The notes: generated by a model from the sequence alone, not told the origin. Positions 1 through 8,726 are shown, counted from the stretch's first letter. The stretch: 64,000 bases of DNA from Brenneria goodwinii (GCF_002291445.1 NZ_CP014137.1:3410001-3474000); one strand, 5' to 3'. Numbers and translations: made by a program.

Positions 1-309
1 CGCACGGGCTCGACCGAGCGGGTCGTGGTGTCACTGGGGCCGCAGGGCGCACTGGCTATCGATAGCAAAGATTGTATACAGGCCGTCCCGCCGCCGGTGA
101 AAAAACTGAGCACCGTCGGCGCTGGGGACAGTATGGTGGGCGCGATGACGTTAAAACTGGCCGCCAACGCCGGACTGGGCGAGATGGTGCGCTACGGCGT
201 CGCCGCCGGGACAGCGGCGACGCTGAACCACGGAACCCGTCTCTGTTCAAAAGCAGATACACAGCGCCTGTATGATTACATCTGCCAGAGTAAGGCGTTA
301 ACCGCGTAA
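1..309 (+). CDS. pfkB: 6-phosphofructokinase II, C-terminal part (cut by window edge)
   Basis: The reading frame is open from base 1, so the 5' part lies outside the window; about 102 codons remain. The protein is a PfkB/ribokinase-family sugar kinase that phosphorylates fructose 6-phosphate in glycolysis. The sequence shows the PfkB signature GAGDSMVGAM, in which the Asp is the catalytic base and the glycines form the anion hole. The preceding VVVSLGPQGAL strand and the tail closely resemble E. coli PfkB from memory. No promoter or partner can be judged because the gene is incomplete. Confidence 0.93.
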   Translation, partial: RTGSTERVVVSLGPQGALAIDSKDCIQAVPPPVKKLSTVGAGDSMVGAMTLKLAANAGLGEMVRYGVAAGTAATLNHGTRLCSKADTQRLYDYICQSKALTA

Positions 310-337
310 ATCTATTTGATACGGAGTTCGTCGTCCC

Positions 338-367
338 GCAAGCTGCAGCCACACCGCCGCAGCTTGC
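338..367. terminator. Hairpin between pfkB and cbpM
   Basis: GCAAGCTGC at 338-346 pairs perfectly with GCAGCTTGC at 359-367 around a 12-base loop. It lies between the convergent ends of pfkB and cbpM. There is no clear T-tract on either side, so it may be only a weak or factor-assisted terminator. Confidence 0.35.
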
Positions 368-420
368 AGCCGTGACGATACCGGAGCGGAAAGACCGACG
401 CCTTCCCGCCCCGCCGATTT

Positions 421-726
421 TTATGACGTCATCAAAAAGCGGCTCAGTTGCCTGCGCAACTGCAGATTCTCTTTCTTTAACTCGTCAATCTTATCCAGCA
501 GCGTCAACGTCATCGCAATTCCCGACCAGTCTAAATCCAGCTCAGTCTGCAACCGCCGGGCGCGCCGCAGGCAGCTCAGCGCATAGGAATCAAAGACCCA
601 ACTAGGCTTATCTGGATCCAACGGGACAATGACGCCTAGCTCTACCACTTCAATAAGCTCGTCCTGAGAAATATTTACTGACTGACACAGTTCCACCATC
701 GTAAATGTCATTTCTTCAGTCATCAT
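421..726 (-). CDS. cbpM: Chaperone modulatory protein CbpM
   Basis: This small MerR-like helical protein binds the J-domain of CbpA and inhibits its co-chaperone and DNA-binding activity. The sequence carries the family's WVFDSYAL stretch, LDLDWSGIAMTL and a C-terminal coiled coil (KKENLQLRRQLSRF). A longer start at 738 exists. The ATG at 726 is preferred because it overlaps the cbpA stop as ATGA, has GGGAG five bases upstream, and gives 101 aa, the E. coli length. Translation is therefore probably coupled to cbpA, which fits a target-inhibitor pair made together. Confidence 0.9.
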   Translation of the reverse strand: MMTEEMTFTMVELCQSVNISQDELIEVVELGVIVPLDPDKPSWVFDSYALSCLRRARRLQTELDLDWSGIAMTLTLLDKIDELKKENLQLRRQLSRFLMTS

Positions 727-1679
727 ATTGACTCCCATCCATCCCGAGGATTAAACGCGGCCTGTTCGGCTAACTGTTTCCACAGGGCGCTGGCTTTTTC
801 ATCCGGTTTCGGGGGCATCACCACTTTCAGGATGGCATACATATCGCCGACCCCTTTCTTCTTACTGACCAATCCCTTACCTTTAATCCGCAACCGCTTG
901 CCGCTCTGGCTGCCGGGGGGGATCGTCAGGGCGATTTTGCCAGTTAAGGTCGGCACCTCAATCGTAGCCCCCAACGCCGCTTCCCAAGGCGCCAGCGGCA
1001 CCACGATATGCAGATCGTGGCCGTCAATATCAAACAACGGATGCGGAGCAAGACGGATAACCAGGAATAAATCGCCGTTCGGTCCGCCATTGAATCCTGC
1101 GCTCCCCTGACCTTTCAGGCGAATGCGTTCGCCATCGCCAACGCCTGCCGGAATTTTGACATTCAGCGTTTTGGTGATTTCTTTCGTCTGCCGGCCAAAC
1201 TCATCAAAAACTGGTAAATGATAAGAAATAGGCCGGGTTTGCTCGGTTAAGGTTTCCTCTAAAAACAGCGGCACTTCCATCTCGAAATCCTGACCACGAG
1301 CATGGTGAGGCGTTTCAGCGGACGCGTGCTGTCCCCCTGCGGCATGACGGCCAAAAATGGATTCAAAGAAATCAGAAAAATCACGGGGATTACCTTGCGT
1401 ACTATGCCAGGTCTGCTCGTGGCCGCCATAGTTCGGCGGTGGTTCGGAAAAACGGGGATCGTTACGGTGCAGTCTTAACTCATCATATTCGGCGCGGCGT
1501 TCGCTGTCTTTTAGCACCTCATACGCTTCGGCGACGTCCTTAAACTTGCTTTCTGCGTCCTTCTCAGAGCTGACATCGGGGTGATATTTACGCGCCAGCC
1601 TGCGGTAGGCCGTTTTGATCGTTTTCAGATCGGCGGATGGGTCTACTTCCAACGCAGCATAGTAATCTTTAAACTCCAT
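723..1679 (-). CDS. cbpA: Curved DNA-binding protein CbpA (DnaJ-like co-chaperone)
   Basis: This is a 318-aa DnaJ-family protein that stimulates DnaK and also acts as a nucleoid-associated protein in stationary phase. An N-terminal J-domain (about residues 4-68) contains the HPD motif at residues 33-35, needed to trigger DnaK ATPase. A Gly/Phe-poor linker follows, then two beta-sandwich substrate-binding domains with no zinc-finger cysteines, which is typical of CbpA rather than DnaJ. The length is close to E. coli CbpA (306 aa). It is followed directly by cbpM. Confidence 0.95.
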   Translation of the reverse strand: MEFKDYYAALEVDPSADLKTIKTAYRRLARKYHPDVSSEKDAESKFKDVAEAYEVLKDSERRAEYDELRLHRNDPRFSEPPPNYGGHEQTWHSTQGNPRDFSDFFESIFGRHAAGGQHASAETPHHARGQDFEMEVPLFLEETLTEQTRPISYHLPVFDEFGRQTKEITKTLNVKIPAGVGDGERIRLKGQGSAGFNGGPNGDLFLVIRLAPHPLFDIDGHDLHIVVPLAPWEAALGATIEVPTLTGKIALTIPPGSQSGKRLRIKGKGLVSKKKGVGDMYAILKVVMPPKPDEKASALWKQLAEQAAFNPRDGWESI

Positions 1680-1839
1680 GCGTTAATACCTTAAATTCAA
1701 TAGGTTATGCGATAGAAATCATTTATGTCACTTGTTGTATTCGGTATCTTTTATCGATCATACACCTTTGATAAAGCGGCGACATCTCCTAAAGGGTAGA
1801 CGATTAACCCGCGTTTCGAGAAATGGGCGCAGAGGAATA

Positions 1840-2589
1840 TCACCTGGCTGGGGAGTCCAGCCCTTTTGCTTCAATATCAATATATAGCGCGTCGTAACGC
1901 CAATACTCACAGTCGCAATCGATAATACGATCGTGCTGATCGCGATTGATCCGGGTAATAAACAGCGCCGGGCTGCCGGGTGCAATTTTCAACGTAGGCG
2001 CGGCGAATTGCGGCATCGGCGTGGGCAACATGGTGAAACGAACGCGCCCATAGCGAATACCGTAGCGTTCGCGGTAAAGATCGGTCAGCGACTGGGTTAA
2101 ATCAAAATCGAGCAAGTCGGGAAAATAGTGCGGATTGAGATAGTGCTCCACATAAAGCACCGCTCTGCCGTCAATACGCCGCAGGCGGCGAATGCGGTAA
2201 ACCTCTTCGCCTTCGCGCATCGCCAAATGCTGCGCCAACGCCGCGTTAACTTTTACCCGTTGCGCATCCAGCACTTCGGTTTGCGCGGCGCGCCCCTGCA
2301 ATTTGGCCATCGCATGAAAATGGCTACGATGCAGTGGATTATAGATAAAACGAGGCGGCGCAATAAACCATCCCCGCCGCAGTTCGCGGTAGATCATTCC
2401 CTGAGATTCCAACTGTCCCAACGCTTCACGTAATGTGATGCGCGTCGTCGAAAACTGATCGCTCAGCGCACGTTCCGAAGGCAAACGCCCTTGTTCGGCA
2501 AAATCCCCTCTCCGAATACGCTCGCTCAACGACTGACAAATCACGTCAACGGTTTTCGCTATCACTTTCATTGACCACTTAAGCCTCAT
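1840..2589 (-). CDS. GntR-family regulator with UTRA domain (HutC subfamily)
   Basis: The N-terminal winged helix (about residues 10-75, with LPSERALSDQFSTTRITLRE) is followed by a UTRA effector-binding domain (about 95-240). UTRA regulators sense small, often phosphorylated, ligands; PhnF/PhnR, NagR and YidP belong here. The gene is divergent from the ABC operon that starts at 2788. A TGGTCTAG-type half-palindrome, typical of this subfamily, lies in the shared upstream region, so it most likely represses that operon. An internal Met at 2571 is an alternative start; neither start has a convincing ribosome binding site. The effector cannot be read from the sequence. Confidence 0.85.
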   Translation of the reverse strand: MRLKWSMKVIAKTVDVICQSLSERIRRGDFAEQGRLPSERALSDQFSTTRITLREALGQLESQGMIYRELRRGWFIAPPRFIYNPLHRSHFHAMAKLQGRAAQTEVLDAQRVKVNAALAQHLAMREGEEVYRIRRLRRIDGRAVLYVEHYLNPHYFPDLLDFDLTQSLTDLYRERYGIRYGRVRFTMLPTPMPQFAAPTLKIAPGSPALFITRINRDQHDRIIDCDCEYWRYDALYIDIEAKGLDSPAR

Positions 2590-2685
2590 TTTAGGGCGCT
2601 ACTGCACCATCCTCGAACGGCGGCGCATGCCCATGCTTCACCCTATGCCATGCCGCGCCGGCAACAAGACGCCGTATTTACAAGG

Positions 2686-2703
2686 CTGTCATCTCACCTT
2701 CAT
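2686..2703 (+). promoter_or_regulatory. Candidate Pho box
   Basis: CTGTCAT-CTCA-CCTTCAT matches the PhoB direct-repeat pattern CTGTCAT-N4-CTGTCAT at 7/7 and 5/7 positions. It lies about 85 bases upstream of the ABC operon start at 2788. This implies induction under phosphate limitation, which fits a phosphoester or phosphonate importer. Confidence 0.45.
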
Positions 2704-2739
2704 ACCATGATGTTAACTTGGCTCGTTTCTTGCTGGAAT

Positions 2740-2753
2740 CTGGTCTAGTCCAG
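2740..2753. promoter_or_regulatory. Candidate operator for the UTRA-GntR regulator
   Basis: CTGGTCTAGTCCAG is a near-perfect inverted repeat with one mismatched pair. It resembles the TGGTCTAGACCA sites bound by NagR/DasR-type UTRA regulators. It sits 34 bases before the ATG of the solute-binding protein and after the Pho-box-like site, a position suited to repression. Confidence 0.5.
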
Positions 2754-2787
2754 CGCCGTCATCACTCTATCATCAGGAGCATCAGCT

Positions 2788-3849
2788 ATGAAATCTTTGT
2801 TTGCATCTGTGTTAGCCAGCGCCATTGTCCTCTCTCTGCCCACCGCCTGGGCCGCCGATACCGATATTGCCGCACTGGAACAAGCCGCCCGCGGCGAAGG
2901 TCAGGTAAATAGCGTCGGTATGCCCGATAGCTGGGCCAACTGGAAAGATACCTGGGACGATCTCAGCAGCAAATACGGTTTAAAGCACAGCGATACCGAT
3001 ATGTCATCGGCACAGGAAATCGCCAAATTTGATGCGGAGAAAAATAACGCCAGCGCCGATATCGGTGATGTCGGCGCGTCATTCGGCCCGATTGCCGTAC
3101 AGAAAGGCGTCACCCAACCCTATAAACCCAGCACCTGGGATCAGATCCCTGACTGGGCGAAAGATAAAGATGGCCATTGGGCGTTAGCCTACACCGGCAC
3201 CATTGCCTTTATCATCAATAAACAACAGGTTAAAGATGCGCCGCGCAGTTGGGCCGATCTGAAAAACGGTAAGTATGTCGTCACCATCGGCGATGTCAGC
3301 ACGGCGGCGCAAGCGGTAAACGGCGTGCTGGCCGCCAGCTATGCGTTAGGCGGAGATGAGAAAAATATAAAACCGGCGCTGGACTTCTTTGGCGAGCTGG
3401 CCAAAGCCGGACGATTGGGCGTGACCAATCCGGTGATTGCAAATCTTGAGAAAGGCGAAATTCAGGTAGCGGTAATGTGGGACTTCAACGCGCTGAATTA
3501 CCGCGATCAAATTGATAAATCCCGTTTTGATGTCGTGATCCCTTCCGATGGTTCGGTGACTTCCGGCTATACCACCATCATCAACAAATATGCCAAGCAC
3601 CCGAACGCAGCCAAACTGGCGCGCGAATACATTTTCTCCGACGCGGGGCAGCTGAATCTGGCGAAGGGATATGCCCGGCCAATCCGTGCCGAGTTCCTGA
3701 CGGTACCGGCGGATATCCAGGAAAAACTGCTGCCGGCCGAACAATACAAGAATGCCCGTCCTATCGCCGATCAGGAAGCCTGGGAAAAAACCTCGAAACT
3801 GTTGCCGCGTCAGTGGCAGGAGAACGTGATTATCAATATGCATCAGTAA
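2788..3849 (+). CDS. ABC transporter periplasmic solute-binding protein (PotD/AfuA-like)
   Basis: The 353-aa protein starts with a Sec signal peptide (about residues 1-22, cleavage after AWA). The mature part is a cluster-D type II binding protein resembling polyamine, ferric-iron and 2-aminoethylphosphonate binding proteins. It is the first gene of a five-gene operon that also supplies two permeases, an ATPase and a cytoplasmic phosphohydrolase. The phosphohydrolase and Pho-box-like site suggest a phosphoester or phosphonate ligand, but the ligand cannot be read from the sequence. AGGAGCATCAGCT just before the ATG supports the start. Confidence 0.85.
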   Translation: MKSLFASVLASAIVLSLPTAWAADTDIAALEQAARGEGQVNSVGMPDSWANWKDTWDDLSSKYGLKHSDTDMSSAQEIAKFDAEKNNASADIGDVGASFGPIAVQKGVTQPYKPSTWDQIPDWAKDKDGHWALAYTGTIAFIINKQQVKDAPRSWADLKNGKYVVTIGDVSTAAQAVNGVLAASYALGGDEKNIKPALDFFGELAKAGRLGVTNPVIANLEKGEIQVAVMWDFNALNYRDQIDKSRFDVVIPSDGSVTSGYTTIINKYAKHPNAAKLAREYIFSDAGQLNLAKGYARPIRAEFLTVPADIQEKLLPAEQYKNARPIADQEAWEKTSKLLPRQWQENVIINMHQ

Positions 3850-3868
3850 GCGGTAACGGAGTGTTGCG

Positions 3869-4693
3869 ATGAAAAGTATTCTGGTGATACTGGACGGCCT
3901 TAATTTCCCGGTCGCCCGTGACGCCATGGGCTATTTACAGGCCGAATGCGCGATGGGGCGCGGTCGGCTTTATCAGATGACCTGCGAATTACCTTCCTTA
4001 TCGCGTCCGTTATACGAGTGCATTCTTACCGGTGTGACGCCGGTAAGAAGCGGCATTATTCATAACGGCGTCAGCAGGCTGAGCAAGGAACGCAGCCTGT
4101 TTCACTATGCGCGTGATGCCGGTCTCACGACCGCGGCGGCGGCATATCATTGGGTTAGCGAGCTTTATAACCGAACGCCGTTTGAACCTGCCCTCGATCG
4201 TCATACGGAAGCGCCGTCGCTCCCCATTCAGTACGGCCATTTTTATCATGACGACAGCTATCCGGATTCGCACCTTTTTGAAGACGCGGAAAGCCTGCGT
4301 CTGCGTTACCAACCGGATTTTCTGTTGATTCATCCGATGAATATTGATGACAGCGGGCACCGGCACGGGTTTTCTTCGTCGCAGTATCGCAACCGCGCCA
4401 GAATGGCGGACGGTTATCTTTCACGCTGGATGCCAGGCTGGCTGGAGGAAGGCTATCAGATCATCGTCACCGCCGATCACGGCATGAATGACGATCGCAG
4501 CCACGGCGGGATTCTTCCTGAAGAAACGCAGGTGCCGCTGTTTGTCTTTGGCGACGCCTTCTCGCTGCGGGCGGACGCCAGACCGCAACAAACCGAATTA
4601 TGCGGCACCTTGTGTGAAATTCTGGCCGTCGCGCATGATAAACCAGCTTGTCATTCACTCCTTAACATCGCAAAAAACCAGGAGAATATATGA
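3869..4693 (+). CDS. Alkaline-phosphatase-superfamily phosphodiesterase/phosphonate hydrolase
   Basis: This 274-aa metal-dependent hydrolase is of the NPP/phosphonoacetate-hydrolase type. Visible metal and catalytic elements are Asp9 in ILDG, a Ser45 nucleophile in the LSRPLYECILTG context, DDSGHRHG, and TADHG followed by SHGG. Serine at the nucleophile position instead of the more common threonine is notable. There is no signal peptide, so it acts in the cytoplasm on the imported compound. It lies 19 bases after the binding-protein gene and overlaps the next permease as ATGA, so it is an integral operon member. Nucleotide pyrophosphatase, phosphodiesterase or phosphonate C-P hydrolase activity are all possible. 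Confidence 0.82.
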   Translation: MKSILVILDGLNFPVARDAMGYLQAECAMGRGRLYQMTCELPSLSRPLYECILTGVTPVRSGIIHNGVSRLSKERSLFHYARDAGLTTAAAAYHWVSELYNRTPFEPALDRHTEAPSLPIQYGHFYHDDSYPDSHLFEDAESLRLRYQPDFLLIHPMNIDDSGHRHGFSSSQYRNRARMADGYLSRWMPGWLEEGYQIIVTADHGMNDDRSHGGILPEETQVPLFVFGDAFSLRADARPQQTELCGTLCEILAVAHDKPACHSLLNIAKNQENI

Positions 4694-5532
4694 AGAGAGG
4701 CAAATGGATAGCGCTACTGTTTCTGCTGCCTTTCGCGCTGTTCTACATCGCCTTTCAGATAGCGCCGCTGGTATGGATCGCGATTAACAGCTTTTACAGC
4801 GAGATGAACCAAACCTGGGGATGGGATAACTATATCGATATCCTGACCTCGCCTTTTTATCAGCAGGCGATCCGCCTGTCGCTGAATATTTCTTTCTGGT
4901 CTAGTTGTTACGGTTTAATTATCGCATTGCTTGGCGGTTACTCATTACATCAGCTTGGCGAAGGCCGACTGCATCGCTTCTTTATGTCCTTCACCAACAT
5001 GACCAGCAATTTTGCCGGCGTCCCCCTGGCGTTTGCCTTCGTCATCCTGCTTGGCTTGAACGGTTGTTTGACGCTGCTGTTGAAAAAATATCAGCTGCTG
5101 GAAGGCTTTAATCTCTATTCGACCAACGGTCTGATCATCGTTTACACCTGGTTCCAGATCCCGCTGGGTCTGCTGTTGCTGTATCCGGCTTTTGACGGAC
5201 TCAAGCGTGAATGGCAGGAATCCGCCGCGCTGTTAGGCGCCAGCCGCTTACGTTACTGGTTGCATATTGGTTTGCCGATTCTGGCGCCGGCCCTCATCGG
5301 CACTTTTGTCATTTTATTAGCCAACGCGCTCGGCGCCTACGCCACCATCTATGCGCTGACGACCGGGAACTTCAACGTCATCCCGGTGCGGATCGCCGCG
5401 CTGGTGGCCGGCGATATTTTCCTTGATCCCAATATGGGCGCCGCGCTGGCGATGCTACTGGTGGTGTTGATGTCCATCATCACCGTGATTCACCAATGGC
5501 TGGTGCGGCGGGGCTACCAACATGTCAGATAA
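4690..5532 (+). CDS. ABC transporter inner-membrane permease 1
   Basis: This 280-aa PotB/PhnU-like permease has about six hydrophobic segments. The cytoplasmic EAA loop is seen as EWQESAALLGASRLRYWLHIGLPIL (residues about 176-200), which docks on the ATPase. Its ATG overlaps the stop of the phosphohydrolase gene. It works with the second permease at 5610 and the ATPase at 6398. Confidence 0.88.
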   Translation: MKRGKWIALLFLLPFALFYIAFQIAPLVWIAINSFYSEMNQTWGWDNYIDILTSPFYQQAIRLSLNISFWSSCYGLIIALLGGYSLHQLGEGRLHRFFMSFTNMTSNFAGVPLAFAFVILLGLNGCLTLLLKKYQLLEGFNLYSTNGLIIVYTWFQIPLGLLLLYPAFDGLKREWQESAALLGASRLRYWLHIGLPILAPALIGTFVILLANALGAYATIYALTTGNFNVIPVRIAALVAGDIFLDPNMGAALAMLLVVLMSIITVIHQWLVRRGYQHVR

Positions 5533-5623
5533 CGGCCGCGGAATGGAAAACGATGGCGTAACGCAAGCAATCCCTGTTCGGGGAGTCACCTCTATCGCGG
5601 GAGAAAACGATGTCACGCAATGA
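5522..5623 (+). CDS. Doubtful 33-codon ORF bridging the two permease genes
   Basis: An ATG inside the last codons of permease 1 opens a 33-codon frame that stops 14 bases into permease 2. The peptide (MSDNGRGMENDGV...) has no recognisable motif. There is no strong ribosome binding site. Ribosomes reading it could couple translation of the two permeases, but it may be chance. Confidence 0.15.
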   Translation: MSDNGRGMENDGVTQAIPVRGVTSIAGENDVTQ

Positions 5624-6395
5624 ACGCATCTACCATCGCGTAATGGTCTGGCTGGTTTTCCTTATTCTGGCGCTGCCGTTGCTGGCGACGCTGCTGTATG
5701 CGTTAGCCACCGAGTGGGGAACGACCTTGCTCCCCAGCGGCTTTACCCTGAAGTGGATGAAAGCATTATGGAGCGATCCCCGTTTTCTGGCGGCGCTGGG
5801 GCACTCTATGCTGATCTGCTTTGGCGCGCTGGTGTTTTCCCTGCTGCTGGTGCTGCCGGCGATGTTTGTAATCGCTTACTATTTCCCACGGCTTGATGCG
5901 GTAATGAATATTCTGATCCTACTGCCGTTCGCCATACCGCCGGTAGTCTCTTCCGTTGGCCTGCTGCAACTCTATTCGTCGCATCCGTTTATGATTACCG
6001 GTACGCCGTGGATCCTGATTGGCTGTTACTTCACTATCGCTCTGCCGTTCATCTACCGCGCCATTGTCAATAATATTCAGGCGATTAACCTCAGAGAGCT
6101 GATTGATGCCGCACATCTGCTGGGCGCCAGCACCTGGCAGGCGGCGCTGCTGGTGGTGCTGCCCAATTTACGCAAGGGAGCCAGCATTGCGGTACTGCTG
6201 TCCTTCTCATTTCTGATAGGTGAGTTTGTATTTGCTAACCTGTTAGTCGGCACCAGCTATGAAACTTTACAGGTTTATCTCTATAACTTGCGCAACGGCA
6301 GCGGCCATTTTAGCAGCGCGTTGGTGATCTCCTACTTCTTCGTGGTTCTCATCGTCACCTGGCTGGCCAATATCCTTAACCGAGGGAGGGACTGA
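5610..6395 (+). CDS. ABC transporter inner-membrane permease 2
   Basis: This 261-aa PotC/PhnV-like permease has six predicted membrane segments and an EAA loop (LIDAAHLLGASTWQAALLVV). GGGAG lies nine bases before the ATG. It stops two bases before the ATPase gene. It pairs with permease 1 as the heterodimeric channel of the importer. Confidence 0.88.
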   Translation: MSRNERIYHRVMVWLVFLILALPLLATLLYALATEWGTTLLPSGFTLKWMKALWSDPRFLAALGHSMLICFGALVFSLLLVLPAMFVIAYYFPRLDAVMNILILLPFAIPPVVSSVGLLQLYSSHPFMITGTPWILIGCYFTIALPFIYRAIVNNIQAINLRELIDAAHLLGASTWQAALLVVLPNLRKGASIAVLLSFSFLIGEFVFANLLVGTSYETLQVYLYNLRNGSGHFSSALVISYFFVVLIVTWLANILNRGRD

Positions 6396-6397
6396 GC

Positions 6398-7390
6398 ATG
6401 TCTTACCTGAACGTCAAACAACTCAATAAAAGCTATGGCGCAACATCGATCTTCCAACAGATCGATTTCACCGCGGACGAAGGCGAACTGGTTACTTTGT
6501 TGGGGCCAAGCGGCTGCGGTAAATCGACGCTGCTGCGTTGTCTGGCCGGACTGACGTCGGTGGACAGCGGGCAGATTGTGCTGCAAGGACAGGATATTGT
6601 GCCGCTGACGCCGCAAAAGCGCGCCATTGGCATGGTGTTCCAGAGTTATGCGCTATTCCCGAACATGACGGTTGAAGGCAATGTCGCGTTTGGCCTCAAA
6701 ATGCAGAAACTCCCGGCGCAAGAGGTTCGTCGGCGTGTGGGCGACGTGCTGGCTCTGGTCGAACTCAACGACTACAGCAAACGCTACCCGCACCAGCTTT
6801 CCGGCGGTCAGTGCCAGCGCGTCGCCCTGGCCCGTTCTCTGGTAACGCAACCGCGCCTGCTGCTGCTGGATGAACCCCTTTCCGCATTGGATGCGCGCAT
6901 TCGTCGGCACTTGCGCGATCAGATCCGGCGCATTCAGCAGGAACTGAATCTTACCACCATTTTCGTTACCCACGATCAGGAAGAAGCGCTAACGATGTCC
7001 GATCGTATCGTGTTGATGAACAAGGGTAAAATCGTACAAAGCGGCAATGCCGTATCGCTGTATACGCAACCGGCGGATCTGTTTGCGGCGGGTTTTATCG
7101 GCAACTACAACCTGCTGACGGCCGAAGAAGCCACCCGGTTGACGGGCCGGCACTGCCGCAGTCAGGTCGCCATCCGCCCGGAATCCATCGTTTTCTGCCC
7201 GCCGGAACAGGGCGTGGCCGCAACAATCCTCAGCCACAGCCTGTTGGGAAACGTCATTCGCTATCGCGTCAGCGTGCAGGAGATTGAACTTTTTGTGGAT
7301 GTCTTAAACCGTTCCGTAGACGACCTTTACTCCGCCGGTCGCACGATTGGCCTACAGTTAGATAAGATGACCCTGCGCGAAGTGGCCTGA
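6398..7390 (+). CDS. ABC transporter ATP-binding protein
   Basis: A 330-aa ATPase energises the importer encoded just upstream. Walker A is GPSGCGKST (about residues 36-44) and the Q-loop is VFQSYALF. The signature is LSGGQCQRVALARSL, Walker B is LLLLDEPLSALD, and the switch His is in FVTHDQEEA. A shortened C-terminal TOBE-like domain (about 240-330) is present, as in the PotA/FbpC/PhnT group. The signature has Cys where most homologues have Gln or Arg. It is the last gene of the operon. Confidence 0.92.
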   Translation: MSYLNVKQLNKSYGATSIFQQIDFTADEGELVTLLGPSGCGKSTLLRCLAGLTSVDSGQIVLQGQDIVPLTPQKRAIGMVFQSYALFPNMTVEGNVAFGLKMQKLPAQEVRRRVGDVLALVELNDYSKRYPHQLSGGQCQRVALARSLVTQPRLLLLDEPLSALDARIRRHLRDQIRRIQQELNLTTIFVTHDQEEALTMSDRIVLMNKGKIVQSGNAVSLYTQPADLFAAGFIGNYNLLTAEEATRLTGRHCRSQVAIRPESIVFCPPEQGVAATILSHSLLGNVIRYRVSVQEIELFVDVLNRSVDDLYSAGRTIGLQLDKMTLREVA

Positions 7391-7754
7391 GCATTACCGC
7401 AAACAGAATAAAACAAGCCGGTTCGCGCGGGGATGCGGATGCTATTAAATCGGCAGCAGGCGGGTATGGGGCGCCACCTCTATTGGGCGAGATAAAAGCA
7501 TCAACGCACTGTTTTGCCCGGTAGCTTATAGCGTACTGGAATAACTCAACGACGAACGGGAAGAGGAATAACGGCAACCTTTTCCGCCCGCTGAAATACG
7601 CGAATGTAATTCATTGTAAAATCATGCCGATCGTGGAGAACCTAAGCCGCCCTTCTCTAGCCGATACCAATAACCCGTGCTATCTTTCTAAGCTGCATCA
7701 CTTATATATTACCTATCATTAACCTCTTATTAACTCAAGTATGGAGGGTCGGTT
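7391..7754. other. Intergenic region, no gene seen
   Basis: These 364 bases between the ABC operon and yghX hold no supported ORF or RNA. The last 80 bases are AT-rich and end in GGAGGG seven bases before the yghX ATG, so they probably carry its promoter. No clear terminator was found after the ATPase gene. Confidence 0.4.
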
Positions 7755-8642
7755 ATGACACGAATGACCGCGAAAGATTTTTCGCCAGAATTGCTTGAGC
7801 TGTACGATTACTATGCACACGGCAAGATCACCAAACGCGAATTTGTCTCCATGGCGGCGAAGTTTGCCATCGGCGGAATGACCGGCATGACGCTGCTAAG
7901 TTTGATGAGCCCTAATTACGCGCTGGCGCAACAGGTTGAATTCACCGATCCCTCCATCATCCCCGAATATATCAATTATCCCTCGCCTTCCGGTCACGGC
8001 GAAGTACGTGGATATTTTGTGCGTCCGGCCGGGGTAACCGGCAAGATTCCAGCGGTTGTGGTGGTGCATGAGAATCGCGGATTGAATCCCTATATAGAAG
8101 ACGTGGCTCGCCGGGTGGCGAAAGCCGGCTTCATTGCCCTGGCGCCCGATGGGTTGAGTTCGGTAGGCGGTTATCCCGGTAATGATGATAAAGGACGCGA
8201 GCTGCAACAGCAGGTCGATCCCACCAAGCTGATGAATGACTTTTTCGCCGCGATCGACTTCCTGATGCATCACCCGGCTACCACCGGCAAAGTGGGCATC
8301 ACCGGCTTCTGTTATGGCGGCGGCGTATCAAATGCGGCGGCGGTCGCGTTTCCCGAACTGGCGGCGGCAGTGCCTTTCTATGGACGCCAGGCTAATGCGG
8401 AAGACGTACCCAAAATCAAAGCCCCGCTGCTGATCCACTACGCAGAATTGGATACCCGTATCAATGAAGGCTGGCCGGCCTATGAAGAAGCGCTGAAAGC
8501 GGCAGGCAAAACTTATGAAGCCCACATTTATCCGGGTGTGAATCACGGTTTCCATAATGATTCGACGCCACGCTATGATAAAGCCGCCGCCGATCTGGCT
8601 TGGGCTCGTACCATCACCTGGTTCAATCGCTATCTGGCGTGA
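7755..8642 (+). CDS. yghX: Dienelactone-hydrolase-family protein YghX
   Basis: This 295-aa alpha/beta hydrolase has the DLH catalytic triad: Cys in GFCYGGG, Asp in ELDTRINEG and His in NHGFHND. The N-terminus has a KR-containing Tat-like leader (TKREF followed by a hydrophobic stretch ending in ALA, about residues 26-58), so export is possible. It is very similar to E. coli YghX, which is broken in K-12 as I recall; this copy is intact. The natural substrate is unknown. GGAGG upstream supports the start. It stands alone and converges on iroN. Confidence 0.88.
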   Translation: MTRMTAKDFSPELLELYDYYAHGKITKREFVSMAAKFAIGGMTGMTLLSLMSPNYALAQQVEFTDPSIIPEYINYPSPSGHGEVRGYFVRPAGVTGKIPAVVVVHENRGLNPYIEDVARRVAKAGFIALAPDGLSSVGGYPGNDDKGRELQQQVDPTKLMNDFFAAIDFLMHHPATTGKVGITGFCYGGGVSNAAAVAFPELAAAVPFYGRQANAEDVPKIKAPLLIHYAELDTRINEGWPAYEEALKAAGKTYEAHIYPGVNHGFHNDSTPRYDKAAADLAWARTITWFNRYLA

Positions 8643-8683
8643 TTTTCAATAAGAGCCGTTTCTGGACTCGTTGAGATGATCGA

Positions 8684-8709
8684 CTATGCCCGGATAACTC
8701 CGGGCATAG
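8684..8709. terminator. Hairpin between yghX and iroN
   Basis: CTATGCCCGG at 8684-8693 pairs perfectly with 8700-8709 around a six-base loop. It lies between two converging genes and could end transcription from both. There is no strong T-tract. Confidence 0.55.
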
Positions 8710-8726
8710 GGATTACAACAAAAAGA

